Assembly: GCF_964340395.1 (NCBI RefSeq)
Contig: NC_135550.1
Location: forward strand, 20,420,676-20,480,675
Length of the DNA: 60,000 nt
Direction of reading: 5' to 3'
DNA from: Glandiceps talaboti
Lineage: Eukaryota > Hemichordata > Enteropneusta > Spengelidae
Positions 12,301 through 60,000 of this stretch are shown here, piece by piece. A model generated the notes under the pieces. The model saw nothing but the letters and a program-made list of their open reading frames with translations. It did no database searches and was not told where the DNA came from. Position 1 is the first letter of the stretch; each line of letters starts with the position of its first letter. The position numbers and the translations under genes were made by a program.

Positions 12301-14855
12301 CCACACAGCATGATCAAAATTCAAAATACAACATGTATAAACAGTACATTTCAAACAAGAACGCAATTTCATGAAGAGTGGTCATTAACCATTAGGATGT
12401 GATGAATTCTCTGAAATAATAAAACAAATTGCATTATTGTGACACAGTCTTGGAGAAATGCCAGACCTTGTATATCCTATAAAACCTTCGTACCATACAT
12501 ACATAACACAGGTGCCAAGCACAGGCTTGTTTGTTTGGTGTCATTCTTTATGTATGACTCATAGAATGGTTGACCATGCTTTGACCTTTTACCCACCTTT
12601 CAAGGGTTGTTGGCATCTATGTGCACATCCGTTGAAACAACATTTCTGTGTTTGTTGACAGTCTATGTCTGTAGTGCATGTGTCATTGCAAACAGCGTTA
12701 TCATCAATACTAACCATAGGACACATACCAGGATAAGTGTCTAGAAAAAAAAAATGCATTCACTAAATTTGATCCGCCTGCCACATCTTATCAACATATG
12801 AAGTTAAATAAACTTCCTCGCCTCTGTGCCAACATACAATGTATGATTGCAACATTTAAACCTTCACTGGCTGAAACAGGGGACATTTTATTTCCATTAA
12901 GCAACCAAAGATATACTCACTAAAAATTCTCCAGTTACTTATAAAAAGACATTGTATCAGTCAGTTAGTGGGTTTCTTATGCCCAGGTAGTATAGGGAAT
13001 GGGTCTAAATCTTGAACAAAATCTTGGTTCTGAATTTAGTTTGATTTTCCATATTTTAAGCATTGTAGTGCTCATTAAATATTCACGCTTGCTTATGCTA
13101 GGTCACAGCGTCTCATGACTGATTACATTTTATGTGCACATTCAATGTCTTCTGTTGATGGCAGCAATGATTTCAGGGTTCATACCATAAAATGCTAATT
13201 CATTCTCACTGTATTATGTGTACACACAAGTCTTCCCATACATGATTCAATACATCACATGGTGTATAATATTGATGGTGTCATTATATCTAACCAAAAA
13301 TTTTCAAAAAATGGTCCTGTTGCAGCTCGTACAGCCACAAGTATTAACACTTACTGTACACACTGAACACAAAATTTATGATGAAAACAAATCAATTACA
13401 CTGCACTACAAGTCTACAAGTCTACATATTAATACAACATTTATTGCCCTAAGAATGCTGCTTGGTAATTTCTATGTTTACAATAGGCGACACAGACTCA
13501 TTGCAAGCATTGTTACAGTCCATTCTTGTTGCCCTGGTGTTGGGTGACATAAGTGGTGTTAGAAAAGATATGGTGCTTTGCAGTTCAATACAAGTTTGAG
13601 TTACAATGTAGTACCATTCTCTCTCGTTAGCAAAAGCTTCTGTGACAACAATGACAAAAATTTCTTGGAATATGTTAAAACTGTTGAAAATTCAAATTAC
13701 ATGCATTTTTCTCCTGTTATGCTTTATCAACATTATCATACAAAATTAATTATGGTACACCAGAGAAAAATACAGAATTAAACTAAGAGTTGTATATCAA
13801 TTCAACAATATATTTGAACCCTTTCTGATATCCAGGAACTTAGTAATTTAATACTTATTACAATTTTTTTTATTTTTTATTATTTTTTTTTTGGGGGGGG
13901 GACTAGTTTAAAAGTAAATTACAGTGAGATTAAGTATGTGTAGACAGACAAACACAAACCAAATTTGAGGAAGTTGACACCTAGTTCCTATATCACTTTA
14001 CATCTACTGTATTTCAACTGTTAACAATAATAACCCCTACAAGATGCTGGTATATAGAGAACTATATACAAAACTTGCAAACTTAGTAGTTCATCGAGAC
14101 ATTTTGTGATACACTTATATTATTAATAATCAAATATCAGTGTAAACGATCCTTTTCATTAGATTGTTTCTCACTCATATTTTATCTCATTTCACATGAT
14201 AAATACAGTTTTAAACCTCCACTAGCTGAAACAGGGGTATTATTTTGTCGATCAGACAACCAACAATGTATTCACTTCAAACTGTTCAAAATACCAATTA
14301 TTAGTACATGCCAAGTAGAGGTCTATTTTATCTGTAAGTACATGTAGTATAGTAAGAAGTTGAAATCGTGATTCATTGTGGCACTGATTTTTGGGTGAGG
14401 ACCCAAAAATCCATTCGATTGGATATACTGCAACATAGTATGTGTACTGCTACACAAATTTGTTTTACCCACAGGGTGATTCAATACTGTGCAGGGTGTA
14501 CAAGAAGACTTATGAGTAAGTAATGATATCTAAACAAGACATTTCCACACAACATCCAGTTATAGCTAGTGCAGCTCAAGAGTACTCAGGTTTGATGATA
14601 GTCTGTACCATACACGTGTCTTGTCTCCTATCAGCTAATTTAAGTAATTACTTCCTATATTTGAGAAGCATGATAAGGCTGAACAACACGGCATACCTTA
14701 CAGTCTAATTCAATAACTGGGTTAACTGGTTTTTGCTTTAATTCACACAGGTAACATACAAACTTAAGAGAGGAAATTTCCTTACCAAAACCACCTTCTC
14801 CTTGAACAAGAGTCAAAGTAACAGAACTCACAAACAGGACCAAAAGCAACCTCAT
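209..14855 (-). CDS. Gene A (whole coding locus, 3' end off left edge): secreted WAP/thyroglobulin/antistasin protein
   Basis: Ten coding exons on the minus strand join in frame: 14855-14786, 12740-12597, 6571-6431, 5896-5654, 5295-5183, 3808-3721, 3301-3128 (or a donor further down), 2305-2174, 859-757 and 336-209. The order is signal peptide, WAP, WAP, Tg1, antistasin, DPC/CPxG segment, CRD, WAP, Tg1. WAP and antistasin folds are typical serine-protease inhibitors, and some Tg1 domains inhibit cysteine proteases. A secreted polyvalent inhibitor or matrix protein is therefore likely, though this is inferred from the domains. Every junction agrees in phase: 1 mostly, 0 between the antistasin exon and the next, and 2 inside the last Tg1. 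There is no stop before the edge, so the gene continues below position 209. Which protease it acts on cannot be told. Confidence 0.85.
757..859 (-). CDS. Gene A exon 10: thyroglobulin type-1 domain 2, N-terminal half
   Basis: Acceptor ATGTTCAG, donor GTAAACAC, phase 1 to 2. It encodes LTACQLAAKRATSPEVFSMS and a short rest ending MVPR. The single Cys and its AAK context match the start of Tg1 domain 1 in this gene (a Cys followed by AAKK). The phase-2 end is answered exactly by the phase-2 start of the next exon, which makes a low-complexity-looking exon credible. Confidence 0.75.
860..2173. mobile_element. Inverted pair of a miniature element in a gene A intron
   Basis: A roughly 400-bp plus-oriented copy (about 1559-1960) and an inverted partial copy (about 1215-1500) face each other. 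Shared pieces include TTTGCATATCATTTGCATGC and its complement at 1350-1375, and a GTGCAAATACC end. Inside the plus copy, GTAGTGTTCTC and CAGAAAACACTAC form a stem. The rest of this intron is AT-rich with no coding signal. Confidence 0.55.
2174..2305 (-). CDS. Gene A exon 9: WAP domain 3
   Basis: 44 codons, phase 1 to 1, acceptor ATTGTAG and donor GTTAGTAT. It reads TLTCPEQDPGIITICEDKC, then GC, KMCC, VGC and DC, giving eight WAP cysteines with a compact middle loop. It directly follows the minisatellite. The first codon is completed by the G left at any of the 66-bp donors, so every donor choice keeps this exon in frame. Confidence 0.88.
2466..3194 (-). repeat. 66-bp minisatellite made of the CRD exon end plus its splice donor
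   Basis: Eleven units: ten are 66 bp apart (unit starts at 2535, 2601 and so on to 3129), and a last diverged unit of 69 bp begins at 2466. Each unit holds the 3' part of the CRD exon, from a TGT-AGA-GCT start to GCAGAAG, followed by GTAGGTATTCC. Read through on the minus strand, each adds 22 residues with two cysteines (CRAEFIDNSDQIVDC). The unit starting at 2799 has CAG changed to TAG (2822-2820). Five donors (3128, 3062, 2996, 2930, 2864) can be used before that stop. The plus strand is also open across the array, as expected for a repeat length divisible by three. Confidence 0.9.
3128..3301 (-). CDS. Gene A exon 8: eight-cysteine CRD module (shortest form)
   Basis: 58 codons from acceptor CTTTATAG to the first GTAGGTAT donor, phase 1 to 1. 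The module reads ACDNGKTPVSC, then LIDPC, CPANP, CRTDNCGSCKAEFID and VDC. The same spacing (C-x3-PC-x4-C, C-x4-C-x2-C-x-A-x-F, final Cys) recurs eight times in gene B. It is not a family I can name; lustrin-type matrix proteins carry similar stretches. Beyond the donor the frame stays open through further 66-bp copies of the exon end, so the true 3' border may vary. Confidence 0.85.
3721..3808 (-). CDS. Gene A exon 7: short cysteine segment completing a DPC/CPxG motif
   Basis: Phase 0 to 1, acceptor CATTTCAG and donor GTAAGTAG. It reads GIQCPGGTECHAMHVLCSSK and ends PQCVC. Joined to DPCE of the previous exon it forms DPC-x4-CPGGTEC-x6-C-x4-C-x4-CV. I recognise this spacing from other invertebrate extracellular inhibitor and matrix proteins but cannot name it with certainty. 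It is only 29 codons long, and its frame is supported by phase agreement on both sides. Confidence 0.75.
4758..5110 (+). mobile_element. Second copy of the 1.6-kb miniature element
   Basis: It matches 1559-1960 in the same orientation at moderate identity: GCAGTGTTCTCTTCAGCTGC, a mirrored GCAGCAGAAAACACTGCA, ATTTGCATATCATTCGCATG and TTTTTGGTATTGCA. It lies in the intron between gene A exons 6 and 7. No transposase is present, so it is a non-autonomous hairpin-type element. Confidence 0.55.
5183..5295 (-). CDS. Gene A exon 6: antistasin-like domain
   Basis: Acceptor TTTCAG; the coding part contains CDAPVC, then a six-residue gap Cys, GY, and GCPICQCFDPCE. The six cysteines fit the antistasin family (leech-type serine-protease inhibitors). 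Donor GTAAGC follows GAG, giving a phase-0 end, the only such junction in gene A. The next exon accordingly starts in phase 0. The pentanucleotide repeat just upstream lies in the intron. Confidence 0.85.
5321..5395. repeat. ACAAT pentanucleotide repeat
   Basis: About 15 units of ACAAT with a degenerate centre (GCAAC, GCAAT, TTAAT), just upstream of the antistasin exon acceptor. On the minus strand it is TTGTA-rich and only about 25 bp from the splice site. Confidence 0.9.
5654..5896 (-). CDS. Gene A exon 5: thyroglobulin type-1 domain 1
   Basis: 81 codons, phase 1 to 1, acceptor TTTTTTCCAG and donor GTAAGTTT. The first Cys is followed by about 25 residues, then YVPICDDDGNFDIVQCN, then the hallmark VCWCAN and a final YRCD. 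These are the six Tg1 cysteines with the CWC signature. One exon encodes this whole domain, unlike the split Tg1 at the left edge. Tg1 modules bind or inhibit proteases, especially cathepsin-type; that activity is inferred from the family. Confidence 0.92.
6431..6571 (-). CDS. Gene A exon 4: WAP domain 2
   Basis: 47 codons, phase 1 to 1, acceptor CATTGCAG and donor GTAAGTGT. It starts VKPGQCPLVGDE and contains all eight WAP cysteines (KKCCHNGCGTEC core). The KPGQCP opening matches the K-type WAP domains of gene B, a sign of common ancestry. It is separated from exon 3 by a 6-kb intron in which no further domain exon was found. Confidence 0.92.
8004..8011 (+). promoter_or_regulatory. TATAAAAG box, plus strand, weak candidate
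   Basis: A perfect TATAAAAG lies at the start of the CG-richer part of the gene A intron, about 630 bp before the ATG at 8639. Alone it is weak evidence for an intronic plus-strand promoter. Confidence 0.15.
8639..8830 (+). CDS. Small plus-strand ORF with PIP-box-like N-terminus (uncertain)
   Basis: 63 codons beginning MSKRQITNFFSPASKPG. The KRQITNFFSP start resembles degenerate PCNA-interaction motifs (hydrophobic, two spaces, two aromatics) and the N-termini of some transposase-derived zinc-finger proteins. A possible donor (CCAG before GTAGGAGT) follows codon 16, so it could be a first exon. No downstream plus-strand exon was recognised in the next 6 kb. It may be the remnant of a mobile gene or chance. 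It lies antisense within gene A. Confidence 0.2.
   Translation: MSKRQITNFFSPASKPGRSDGNGEQPANEKNNIATRPQANSAFRNTFHARPFVVMAANLHFRM
10395..10600. mobile_element. Small inverted-repeat element with five CTCCGGAG palindromes
   Basis: CTCCGGAG occurs at 10443, 10454, 10504, 10537 and 10564, within 129 bp. Outside them lie CGTTCACAC (10406-10414) and its complement GTGTGAACG (10583-10591). This is the layout of a miniature inverted-repeat element. No clear target-site duplication was identified. Confidence 0.5.
12597..12740 (-). CDS. Gene A exon 3: WAP domain 1
   Basis: 48 codons, phase 1 at both ends, acceptor TTCTAG and donor GTGGGTAA. It opens YPGMCP and has the eight WAP cysteines, including the diagnostic KCC, NGC and HRC segments. 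WAP is a four-disulfide core often acting as a serine-protease inhibitor or antimicrobial unit. It directly follows the signal peptide, so it is the N-terminal domain of the mature protein. The exon is short but unmistakable from the cysteine spacing. Confidence 0.9.
12741..14785. other. Gene A intron with two copies of a dispersed repeat
   Basis: A degenerate repeat at about 12858-13060 and again at 14212-14440 shares GCTGAAACAGGG, CAACCAA and a conserved ...GAT..TGGGTCTAAAT or TGAAATCGTGATTC tail. A third copy lies at 33.44-33.68 kb. A T-run followed by a G-run sits at 13866-13902. No coding exon was seen. Confidence 0.4.
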
Positions 14856-14861
14856 CTTTAT
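14786..14861 (-). CDS. Gene A exon 2: start codon and signal peptide
   Basis: The acceptor (TTTTTGTTCCAG) precedes ATAAAG and then ATG at 14855-14853. The ORF opens with MRLLLVLFVSSVTLTLVQG, a typical signal peptide with an N-terminal Arg and a hydrophobic core; cleavage after VQG is plausible. The exon ends GGTTTTG before GTAAGG, in phase 1, which fits the next WAP exon. An in-frame ATG further up (14924) lies in the intron, so it was not chosen. Confidence 0.88.
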
Positions 14862-15405
14862 CTGGAACAAAAAGGTAACTATGGGTGAGGTGTAATTTAG
14901 GTCAATGCATAATTTTTGTGACACACAATGATTTATGGAGCATTAACGTTTGATCTAAATCTCACGAAGAAGAAGAAGCACGTGGATACATTAATTTGTA
15001 AACATAACTAGATTACTGTGCTCGGTGAGCCAGAAACACTACATCATGGATTCATGAGCTCTCTTAATACCGCATCCATCTATGCTATAGCTACATGTAA
15101 CATGAATGATCAATAATATTGTTTTATAGCACGTGTTATTTTCTGTCACTGTCACAAAAAACTGTTCTATGTTTCTATTCTGCCATACAACTTTGCATAA
15201 TAGAAATGAGGGGACAACTATTAAATCTGCATTTTTGGAATTCCAACGCCAAACATCAGACTAGTTTCTGAATAGTGGGCGAGTTGGTGCACTTTTTGTT
15301 CGTTTTTTGTTGGTAATATAAAGGTCGTGCTCTCGAATAACAAAGCTTTGACTGCACGTATAATGCTAAGTATAGATACACATCTCATCTCACACTGTAA
15401 ATACA

Positions 15406-15447
15406 AAACCTACACTCACACACACACCCACACACATATACACAAAT
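15406..15447. repeat. Imperfect CA repeat
   Basis: ACACTCACACACACACCCACACACAT-type run in the first intron of gene A. It is of no evident function. Confidence 0.8.
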
Positions 15448-15804
15448 GTTCCCCTGGGTGGGGCGGGGACATTCGTTGCAGACATTACCCAAGACATGCG
15501 CCACCTGTGTCGAGACGCGGCATTCCGTTCCCGTGGTGTTTATAAAATAAACACGACATCTCTTCACAAATAAACGCTGAAATGACCTCAATTGGATACG
15601 ATTGGCATTAGATCATACACCAAAAAATACATCTTCCTTGATGAGTATTGATTTGTCGAAAAATATTAAGGATGAAACGATACACGAGGATAGACCATTG
15701 GCATTGGTGTAGCTGAGATCATACGATCCGAAACATAAACATCGAATATCATGTCGACATAGACACAGCACATTTACGGTTCTTACACACACTTGTACTC
15801 ATAC

Positions 15805-15870
15805 CTTGAAACTACCTTGGACTAGAGGCAATCATGTAGCTTTCTGTCAGCAATTGGGTTAAAATACAAC
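15805..15870 (-). other. Putative 5' untranslated first exon of gene A
   Basis: A strong donor (exon ending TTTCAAG before GTATGAGT) lies at 15804-15803. The signal-peptide exon at 14861 starts with an acceptor 6 bases before its ATG, so an upstream noncoding exon must exist. The 5' boundary is a guess; a TATTTTAA-like stretch lies near 15,860. Other donors in the intron could serve instead. Confidence 0.4.
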
Positions 15871-15977
15871 CACTGCGCTCATCTATGCGCGCTTCTATCC
15901 CGTGTTTGTGTGGACAAGACAGACAAGCCCAAAACAGGTACCGCGGAAGTGGTTACATGCAGGATATGAGTACTAGT

Positions 15978-16011
15978 ATGCAAATATAATATCATGTGAT
16001 AGTATGCAAAT
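15978..16011. promoter_or_regulatory. Paired octamer motifs upstream of gene A
   Basis: ATGCAAAT occurs at 15978-15985 and again at 16004-16011, inside a 26-bp imperfect repeat starting AGTATGCAAAT. The octamer is the classic POU-factor site. The pair sits about 110-200 bp upstream of the inferred first exon. The regulatory role is inference from motif and position. Confidence 0.3.
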
Positions 16012-16381
16012 TTAAGTCACCTGATATGACCGCTATACGCGCTACTACTAGTACGACTAGTACTACTACTACCACAGTACCAGGTTGTCATTTTTAACTG
16101 GAAGGGTGAGGGCTTGGTCTTTGAACTTGAATACTGCTCGGATGGAAACCCCCGTGAAAACAACGAGGCAACGTATGACTCGTGACATATACAGAATAAG
16201 TAATAAACCTACTACGATGTCCGCACCCCTACAAATGTAACAACTGGACCAAATGTAAATAAGTGAGAGTAAAACATGGTATTAAGATATTTTAATAGGC
16301 AAATAATTGTAAATATCTATATAGCTATCTATATACCAGCCCTGGTGTTTGTTTTGGTGACTATCCCAAAAAGCTCCCCAA

Positions 16382-17115
<734 letters not shown>

Positions 17116-17204
17116 CACATGACAGGTATTTTTTGATCGTGACTCAGTGTGGACTGCTTGACTGTCTTGCATCTACTTTATAAGAGCCCGGGTTAGCACT
17201 ATCA

Positions 17205-18180
17205 TAATTATAATTATTGACTACACAGGGTAAATATATTCCAAAAAGAGTTTAATAGCATCTTGACAGTGAAAGGTATGGGAAAGCTTGAGCAGGGAAT
17301 ATGTATTTCTCTTATGGGGGGTCCTAGGGGGTCTCCCCCTAGAATTCCTGGAGGTTTTTTACTCTGAAAAGTCAATTTTGAGACTATTCAGACCCTTTCA
17401 GACAATAATTTCCAAGCTTTACAAGACAGAACCAACATGTAAAAAGCAACTACACAGGGTTGAAATACTTTTGAATTATACTCTGATAGCATCTTGACAG
17501 TAAGAGGGGAAGAGCTTGAGACTGGGATATGTCCACCTCATGTGGGGGTCCAAGGGGGTCTCCCTCTAGAAGCCCTGGAGGATTTTTACTCTTAAAGCCA
17601 ATTTTAGGCTATTCAGACCCTTTCAAGCAATAACTCAATCCATGCTTTACAAGACAACACCATCAAGTATCAGAAACTATTCTTTATAACTTACACAGGG
17701 TTGAAATATGTTCTTAAACAGTTAAATGGCATCATTATATACATATGTAGTAAAGGTCAGCACATCTACTGGTAGTATCATTGGTAGGGGGGATTTGGAG
17801 TTTAAGGCAATTTTAGACTACCTTGGCTAACATTTCACATCTTTAAAAGACAATGTCATCTCAAATTAGAATAGGGTGAAAATATTTAAGAAAAGTTTAA
17901 TACCATTATGACAGTAAAAAGGTTGTTGGTGCAGCTGATTGTTGGTTGAATGCATGAGTGACCCCTGGGCGGGGTGAGGGAGTCCTTGGGGTTTTCCCCC
18001 TGGCAGATCTGTAGTTTTTGGCTTCTATTAAGGCAATGTTTAGGTTATTCATAGCCTTTGAGGTAATATTTCCAAGCTTCGAATAACTAACGTAAATGTA
18101 AGTTTTAAATGAGTTTCCCATGTCACATAAAAATGGCCCCATAACATTGGTATAGGGGCATTAATATTGCATGTATAGTA
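17205..18180. repeat. Degenerate tandem array, about 230-bp units
   Basis: Four diverged units; ACACAGGGT recurs at 17223, 17452 and 17695. Each unit carries GGGGTCC(T/A)AGGGGGTCTCCC, a CTGGAGG word, TCAGACCCTTTC and CCA(A/T)GCTTTACAAGAC. It is noncoding. Confidence 0.6.
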
Positions 18181-19313
18181 AAGTCAACGGTATGTTAGAG
18201 AACTTTAGGTGGTCATACCGAGTGTATAATAGAAAGTGATTTGTAGTGTCAATAATATGTGTCCAAAATAGAAAGTGTATTAATCCCTTCTGACAAGTTC
18301 ATAGTGACGAGTAGGGAACATTTTAGATTAACTTCTTTTAAAAACTATCTATGAAGTTTACCATTACGAAACCTTCAAGTTCACTTTTGCCCCAAAGTGC
18401 AATATAAGTGAAGCACTGATTGTGAAACAGTCAAGCATTTACATGGCATGTTCTGTAACTAGTGTGGTAGCTAAGTTATGCTTGAACTAATAAGTAATAT
18501 TAAAGAATTCATGTAAGAAACAGGGAGAAGAACAAATATTTACATGTACCACATTTCAGACAAGGCTATGTGCCATTGTAGAAAAAGGATTTTTTTTCTT
18601 CCATCACAATCCAAAACACAATGACCCCCCCTATCCACAATTTTGAAAACAGCATGACCCCCCTACTGCCAATTTCAAAAACAGGGTGACCCCCCCTCCC
18701 AATCCACCGCCCCCCCCCCCAGGCCGAAGAAACTGACCGGTCCCTTACTTAGGAATAATCAGGCCTACCAATAATTTTTGTTGTAAAAGAAGTAATAATG
18801 CACACACAGTGTATACATAAATGTCCAAGGGAAGTATACCTGTGAGGGTATCAGACTTTGATTTTTAGATATTGCATAGTAAATCTAATCAGGAGCCATT
18901 TTAGCCTGGACTAAGGTAAACATGCATCAAGTAAAGTCGACGGACTTTTTTTAATATTTGCTTATTTGAATATTTGTTCTCGTATGTGGAATACTAACCT
19001 GTGTGAGTTGGGTGAGCGCGAAGGCCCAGCTTTGGGTACTACTATTATATAATATCAAATGGAAAAATATTTTAAAAAGTGACTGAGAACAACTTTCTTA
19101 TTTAATAGGGCCTGAACCAAAAGTGAATTACAAACTCAAAATATTAAAAAAAAAAACTGAAGAAAAAAATATCCCCCAAGAGACTGTGCCAATCTAGGAC
19201 AACGTTACATATATATTTTAATAATGTTGTTAGACATTGTTGGGCTACACATAGCCGGATAGGATGTTTACAAAAGTCTACCCTCCAATTGCCATTTCCT
19301 GAAATGTAACCCT

Positions 19314-19316
<3 letters not shown>

Positions 19317-19397
<81 letters not shown>
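19317..19397. repeat. CA dinucleotide microsatellite
   Basis: About 40 perfect CA units in the spacer between the two genes. ORFs reading it as Cys-Val repeats are artefacts. Confidence 0.98.
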
Positions 19398-19399
<2 letters not shown>

Positions 19400-20051
19400 T
19401 GTTTAGGGACTCCTCATTTTCTCAGTCTGGGGGTCGATGAATTATTCAATCGGGCCGACAAAAAACTGTGACCCCCCCCCCGTAAGACTAAAAACAAAAT
19501 GACATCCCATCCCAGTTATTTCTAACATATAACCCCCCCCCCCCCCTCCATGTCAGATCTTTCTCATGTCGGGTAAGTTAATCATTGTGACCCCGAAACT
19601 ACTCTGACTATATATCGCATACAAAATGATTTACATAATAAGATAATACACATCAGAGACTGGTGATATAAAGAGTCGAAATATTTCTATGTCCCCGATT
19701 ATCCGAGGGGTCCCAAATATAGGGGCCGCAAAGCAATTTTTACTTTTTGAAGTCATTGTTTAGGTTATTATCCATAGCCTTTTCGGCAATCAGCTCACAG
19801 CTTCGAATTGCTAAATCAAATGCACTCATTTTCGATTGTCCAAGGCGTTTCTAGCGTTCACTAAACACCTAAACAGCTATTCCCCAAACTAAATGTCCCG
19901 TCGGGAGATAATTTTACTATAACTTTAAATTTTATTGTTGGTACAAATGAAAATAAAAACAACCCGTTTCTATCGATAAATGTATGTGCTGATTGGTCAG
20001 CTTCTTCAGCTGGAGATGGTTAATTTTTTTTATCCAAACCTTTACAAAGAA

Positions 20052-20171
<120 letters not shown>

Positions 20172-21017
20172 CCCCTCCCCATCTGTCTGTCCGTATCTCT
20201 GTCCCTCCCCTCTCTGCCCCTTCCTCCCTCCTTCCCATCGTTGTCTGTCCTCCTCCCTGTCTCTCCTTCCCCCTGTCAAGTTCTCGGTATCCCCGTCCTT
20301 CCCTCGCCTGTCTGTCTTTCTTTCTCTCTCATACTAAAATTGAGACCTTAAGATTAATGGGTTATTGGTGTTTTCGAAAGTCGTGAGTCGTATTTGTCAA
20401 CGATATTTGAAAGATTTATAATATTAAATGTCTTGATAATATTTTATAACTGAAGGAAATGGTATGTTTAACATTGTTTTCATGCTACTACTTAAAATAA
20501 GTAAATAATGCAGCCATTAAAACCAAGATAGTACATAAACAAATACTGGTCAAACTTTTTAATAGCTAATCTCCAACGAATAAAGAAACAAGATATTGAC
20601 ATGCAAAATGTTAACAATTTGCGGGGTAAAACCATATACTATTGAAGTACTTTCGTTTTATTTCTTAATTTGTTATGTTTCCGAGTATGGGTTCTAAACT
20701 TTATTCATACATAGCAAGTTTGCAGTTATAGCATCCACTCATACGGACAAATAGTCTCATAAAGCTGACAAAGACTTACATGTGTAATATTCATATATGT
20801 AACAAGCAGTCACTAAGCTGGTTCGCAGATACATTACCAGCAAGGTAATGTCCAACTGTGTGTGTGTCCATCGGAGAAAGGAGGAGGTGGTGGTGGTGGT
20901 GTAGAATTGGTAGTTAGACACAAAATAACCACATGGACTACAAAGGGTACACGTATTCATCATCTTATGAAGCACAAAATACTACTTCAGGCAACAGAAT
21001 GAGCAGGGTTAGAGTAA

Positions 21018-21837
21018 TTTATTGCAGCCATTCTACAATTACAAATACAAGTTTAGTAATACAAACAAATGTAACGGCCATAAATGATGGCCAAATGTAA
21101 ATTTTAAGTCATTGCCGAGGTTTTGACAGACTTCGTTCTCTTTTCTTTTCTTTTTTAATAATTGGGACCATACAGACAAAAAAGGTGAGTATTTATATCT
21201 CAGACCATTACAGCTATCTTGGTCTGAGGCATTATTGTAAAACCAACTCCTGTTCCAGTGTATATATCTGCAATTACAAAAGCATACAACAGACTCGATT
21301 CTTTTCATAAAAAACTACAAAAGATATATGTACACGTGATATGAATTATCAGTACATAATATATGCAAACTATGTACTATCCGAACCTAATATAAAAGTG
21401 AGTATTGGTAGTATCTCCACCAGGGAAACCACTGAGTTTAATATTAAGTGTTAATTGTCTGAAAACAATGCAGTTACACAGTAACCCACTGGACTTTATT
21501 CAACTACGAAAGGTAATGTAATACTACCATCCCAGGACACCAAAATATAGCATTCAATATTTTATATATCATAAGTCGTCTTCATTATAGGCTGCCGTGT
21601 TAAAGTTGGCTGCATAATTATAGTACAGTGGGTGAACAGTATCCTTTTCACAACATTAAAAGTATAGTACTGTGTATATATATATAGATAATCAAATGAA
21701 AAATTGTAAGAGTTTATAAACACCATTTACAAAAAACTGTGAACATAAACATAAATGTATTGCATATTGCTTCCACGGTACACAGCAAGGCACATTTATA
21801 TGATATTCTTTTGGTCCACTTGTCTTGAGTTGTCTCT
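21018..21837 (-). other. 3' untranslated region of gene B with poly(A) signals
   Basis: After the TAG at 21840-21838 the sequence is AT-rich with stops in all frames. AATAAA on the minus strand occurs at 21500-21495 and 21023-21018, so the mRNA may end near 21.47 or 21.0 kb. The choice between the sites cannot be made from sequence. Confidence 0.5.
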
Positions 21838-59893
<38,056 letters not shown>

Positions 59894-60000
59894 CTGATAT
59901 GACAGATGATTCAAAGGTTAACTTTTCTCTACAAACCATCATCCGGTCAGTAATTACATACATTTACCTTAATCTGTCTTCCTTTACAAGGGGCAAAGTT

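Larger units (their letters stand above)
6572..12596. other. Six-kilobase intron of gene A
   Basis: No minus-strand domain exon was found between WAP 1 and WAP 2. From 6.6 to 8.0 kb and from 10.6 to 12.6 kb the sequence is AT-rich and plain, apart from a GTT run at 12159-12189. The part from 8.0 to 10.6 kb is richer in CG and holds repeated CCGGCGTAAA words (8048, 8131, 10396), a palindrome cluster and a short plus-strand ORF, all listed separately. Confidence 0.6.

Overview
The window is AT-rich, intron-rich animal nuclear DNA. Exons are mostly 110-170 bp, introns have GT-AG borders, and nearly every exon carries one cysteine-rich extracellular domain bounded by phase-1 introns. Microsatellites, miniature inverted-repeat elements and segmental duplications are abundant. 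The mix of WAP, thyroglobulin type-1, antistasin, EGF, VWC-like, lustrin-type and SEA domains suggests a marine invertebrate (deuterostome or lophotrochozoan). The species cannot be fixed from sequence alone, and no bacterial, organellar or viral gene was seen.

Two large genes were reconstructed exon by exon, both on the minus strand, by reading domain cysteines, splice sites and intron phase together. Gene A runs from a putative promoter near 15.9 kb off the left edge. It encodes a secreted multi-domain, probably protease-inhibitor, protein: signal peptide (14.8 kb), WAP (12.6), WAP (6.5), Tg1 (5.8), antistasin (5.2), a short DPC/CPxG cysteine exon (3.7), an eight-cysteine module here called CRD (3.2), WAP (2.2) and a split Tg1 (0.8 and 0.3 kb). 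The CRD exon end and its splice donor are amplified as a 66-bp minisatellite.

Gene B enters from the right edge and ends near 21.0 kb. Fifty-two coding exons in the window join without a phase conflict. Their content in transcript order is 22 EGF and 9 WAP exons (59.9-29.9 kb), six single-CRD exons (35.0-30.9), VWC-like halves, two tandem lustrin+CRD exons (28.2-27.3), two more VWC-like pairs, a 19-nt microexon, a SEA domain with a GSIKV self-cleavage-type motif (24.5-22.7), one transmembrane helix (22.75 kb), a basic tail and a stop at 21,838. Its product is a giant type I membrane protein, mucin- or adhesion-like, with an ectodomain rich in protein-binding and inhibitor modules.

The stretch from 39 to 56 kb is a field of recent segmental duplications in which WAP-EGF-WAP and EGF cassettes were copied with their introns. 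It leaves intact, truncated and microsatellite-eroded exon copies. From 15.9 to 21.0 kb lies a repeat-rich spacer: AT tracts with hairpin elements, a tandem array flanked by inverted C-rich ends, and CA and CT runs. The long gene A intron (6.6-12.6 kb) has a less AT-rich, CpG-containing middle (8.0-10.6 kb) with a small plus-strand ORF of uncertain status and a palindromic element. The neighbouring genes share the WAP and CRD modules and orientation, so they probably belong to one locally expanded family.
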